In this document: piece after piece, positions 62,180 to 64,000 of the stretch
Position numbering within the stretch: the first letter of the stretch is position 1
Layout: each line of letters begins with the position of its first letter
Source: Gemmobacter serpentinus
GTDB lineage: Bacteria; Pseudomonadota; Alphaproteobacteria; Rhodobacterales; Rhodobacteraceae
Length of the DNA stretch: 64,000 bases
Reading direction: 5' to 3'
Assembly: GCF_008973825.1 (NCBI RefSeq)
Contig: NZ_WCHR01000007.1
Span: 1-64,000, forward strand
Position numbers and translations under genes: made by a program
The notes under the pieces: generated by a model
The model's database searches: none
Seen by the model: the letters and a program-made list of their open reading frames with translations, nothing else
Told to the model about the DNA's origin: nothing

Positions 62180-63469
62180 TCACACCACGATCTCCTGCGC
62201 GACCTGATCGCCGATGCCGAAAACGCGCTTGTACCGCGCGATTTCATCCTTTGGCCCCATTGCCTTGTTCGGATTGTCCGACAGTTTCACCGTCGGGCGG
62301 CCATTGGCGCTGATCGCCTTGCAGACCAGGCTGAAGGGTGCCAGCCGGTCGCCCGCAAGCCCGCGGAAATCATTGGTCAGCATGGTGCCCCAGCCGAAGG
62401 AAACCTTCACCCGGCCAGCAAAACGGGCCTGCAATTCCTCGATCTTGTCGACATCCAGCCCGTCCGAGAAGATCACCAGCTTTTCACGCGGATCCTCGCC
62501 GCGCGCCTGCCACCAGCGGATCGCGGTTTCCGCCCCCGCCGCCGGATCGCCACTGTCGATGCGGATGCCGGTCCATTTCGACAGCCAGTCCGGCGCACGG
62601 GCCAGGAAACCCTCGGTGCCATAGGTATCGGGCAGGATCATCCGCAGATTGCCGTCGTGTTCTTCGTGCCAATCGGCCAGAACGCGGTAAGGCGCCTCGG
62701 CCAGTTCGGCATCACTATTGGCGAGCGCCGCATAGACCATGGGCAGCTCATGCGCATTGGTGCCGATGGCCTCAATATCGCGCTTCATCGCGATGGCACA
62801 GTTCGAGGTGCCGGTGAATGCATCCCCCAGCCCCTCCTGCATCGCCTGCACGCACCAGTCCTGCCAGAGATAGCTGTGGCGGCGACGGGTGCCGAAATCG
62901 GCGATCTTCAACCCGTCGATGCGGCGCAGGCGTTCGATCTTTTCCCAAAGCCGCGACATCGCCCGGGCGTAAAGGATCTGCAGCTCGAATTTGCCCATGT
63001 CGCGCAGCACCGCGCGCGAGCGCAGCTCCATCAGCACGGTCAGCACCGGGATCTCCCACAGCATGACCTCTGGCCAGCGGCCTTCAAAGGTCAGCTCGTA
63101 TTGGCCATCGCGCTTTTCCAGATGGTAATCAGGCAGGCGGACCTGTTCGAACCATTCCATGAAATCGGGGCGGAACATCTGGCGCTTGCCGTAAAAGGTA
63201 TTGCCGCGCAACCAGGTGCTTTCGCCGCGCGACAGGCCAAGGCTGCGCACATGATCCAACTGTTCGCGCAATTCACCCTCGTCCACCAAATCCGCAAGAC
63301 GGATCGAGGAGGATCGATTGATCAGGCTGAACGCCACCGTCGTATCCGGCTTGTTTCGGAAAATCGACTGACACATCAACAGCTTGTAAAAATCCGTATC
63401 GATCAGCGACCGGACGATCGGGTCGATCTTCCAGTTGTGGTTGTAGACGCGCGTTGCGATGTCGGCCAT
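62180..63469 (-). CDS. pncB: Nicotinate phosphoribosyltransferase
   Basis: Converts nicotinate and PRPP to NaMN in NAD salvage. The 429-residue protein has VRSLIDTDFYKLLMCQSIF, the family N-terminus, GTRRRHSYLWQ, FTGTSNCAIAMKRDIEAIGTNAHELPM (active-site region with phospho-accepting His) and FGWGTMLTNDF. GGGAGGACCAGA gives a strong ribosome-binding site before ATG 63469. The N-terminal 67 bp overlap, in another frame, the end of the upstream receiver-domain gene. Confidence 0.95.
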   Translation of the reverse strand: MADIATRVYNHNWKIDPIVRSLIDTDFYKLLMCQSIFRNKPDTTVAFSLINRSSSIRLADLVDEGELREQLDHVRSLGLSRGESTWLRGNTFYGKRQMFRPDFMEWFEQVRLPDYHLEKRDGQYELTFEGRWPEVMLWEIPVLTVLMELRSRAVLRDMGKFELQILYARAMSRLWEKIERLRRIDGLKIADFGTRRRHSYLWQDWCVQAMQEGLGDAFTGTSNCAIAMKRDIEAIGTNAHELPMVYAALANSDAELAEAPYRVLADWHEEHDGNLRMILPDTYGTEGFLARAPDWLSKWTGIRIDSGDPAAGAETAIRWWQARGEDPREKLVIFSDGLDVDKIEELQARFAGRVKVSFGWGTMLTNDFRGLAGDRLAPFSLVCKAISANGRPTVKLSDNPNKAMGPKDEIARYKRVFGIGDQVAQEIVV

Positions 63470-64000
63470 TTCTGGTCCTCCCTTGCCCCCTTCTCTAAGG
63501 CATTCGGGGCAGGAAGGTCAAAAGCACTCATGCCGGAACCTGACGATTTTGCTTCGCCAGCTGCGGCCCCGACTTTTCCCGCGACGTCGCAACCGTCATC
63601 AGCCGCGGTTTGCGTTGCGTTTTCTGCATCCGCTGCGCCGGACGGGCGGAGCCCGCCCGCAAAGGCGCGCAGCACCGCATAAAGCTCTGCCCGGACGACA
63701 GGCTTGGAAAGGGCACCATCCATTCCCGCCGCCGCAAAAGTCGCCATATGTTCATCCGACGAAAAGGCCGTAAGCGCGAAGATCGGCACATGTGGTGCGT
63801 CAGCTGCGGCTTCTGCCGCGCGGATCATGCGGGCGGCTGTCAACCCGTCCATCCCCGGCATGGAAATGTCCATCAAGACAAGGTCGGGCCGGTGTTGCGA
63901 CCACAGCGCGAAAGCCTGCTCTCCATCCGCAGCCTGCCAAAGCATCGCCGTGCAAGGCTCCAGCAACCGCTGGACAATCAGCCGATTGGTGCGGTTGTCT
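63403..64000 (-). CDS. Receiver-domain protein, 3' part (gene cut by window end)
   Basis: The frame is open to the last base of the window; the visible part starts DNRTNRLIVQRLL and has DLVLMDISMPGMDGLTAARMI (phospho-Asp), ALTAFSS and LSKPV, a complete response-regulator receiver domain from its first helix on. The form DN..NRLIVQRLL is typical of the receiver at the end of hybrid histidine kinases, so this is probably the C-terminus of one (inference). The last about 80 residues are Ala/Ser/Thr-rich and read into pncB in another frame, overlapping it by 67 bp. Confidence 0.75.
   Translation of the reverse strand, partial: DNRTNRLIVQRLLEPCTAMLWQAADGEQAFALWSQHRPDLVLMDISMPGMDGLTAARMIRAAEAAADAPHVPIFALTAFSSDEHMATFAAAGMDGALSKPVVRAELYAVLRAFAGGLRPSGAADAENATQTAADDGCDVAGKVGAAAGEAKSSGSGMSAFDLPAPNALEKGAREDQKWPTSQRASTTTTGRSTRSSGR

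Overview
The window is high-GC chromosomal DNA from an alphaproteobacterium, most likely a Rhodobacterales/Rhodobacteraceae member. This rests on gene content and order: the dnaK-dnaJ, lptC-lptA-lptB and dnaX-ybaB-recR blocks, a Core-2/I-branching type glycosyltransferase gene, the infA-maf-rnase G-yacG-tRNA-Phe block, and GTG/ATGA overlaps throughout. No species call is possible from sequence alone.

Layout. 1-3.5 kb: a 12-copy octamer array, then dnaJ and dnaK (minus strand) with a heat-shock-like promoter. 3.5-14.4 kb: surface polysaccharide genes: an ABC-2 export permease, cysQ, kdsB, four glycosyltransferase-type genes, galU and a two-part sulfotransferase. 14.4-19.4 kb: ptsN, hpf, lptB, lptA, lptC, kdsD and rnd (minus strand), the envelope/Kdo block. 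19.6-26.6 kb: an accessory cluster with a compact YcaO-type protein, a heme-peroxidase-fold protein that appears to have lost its proximal heme ligand, an unknown 183-residue protein, a SARP/BTAD-type regulator, and an alpha-oxoamine-synthase-like protein whose Schiff-base lysine is replaced by arginine. I regard this as one of the two most unusual parts of the window. 26.9-30.8 kb: dnaX, ybaB, recR and an M23 peptidase. 30.9-37.9 kb: saccharopine dehydrogenase family, FabD-like acyltransferase, fused E1 alpha/beta dehydrogenase, glutaryl-CoA dehydrogenase and a LysR regulator, possibly lysine/glutarate catabolism. 38-45.3 kb: a carbon-nitrogen hydrolase, a dipeptide-type ABC transporter and a divergent M19 dipeptidase. 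45.4-47.6 kb: infA, maf, RNase G type, yacG and tRNA-Phe.

47.58-52.95 kb: a 5.3-kb integrative element in the 3' half of tRNA-Phe, bounded by 49-bp direct repeats. It encodes a tyrosine integrase, an ApeA-like HEPN protein (candidate anti-phage effector), a candidate HUH replication initiator behind a ribbon-helix-helix protein (a CopG/RepB-like arrangement), and a serine resolvase. Candidate integrase arm sites lie at both ends. It looks like a minimal integrative plasmid or satellite carrying a defence gene and is the other main point of interest.

53-60.7 kb: a tripartite tricarboxylate transporter operon with two substrate-binding protein genes, next to a DctB/DctD-type two-component pair whose regulator has GAFPGA in place of GAFTGA. 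60.8-64 kb: arfB, an APH-fold kinase, pncB and the 3' part of a receiver-domain gene cut by the window end.

How they work together: KdsD, KdsB and LptABC serve lipopolysaccharide (Kdo supply and transport). CysQ could remove the PAP by-product of the sulfotransferase in the polysaccharide block. The peptide importer and the M19 dipeptidase form a small uptake-and-cleavage unit. All functional statements come from reading motifs by eye; no database search was run.
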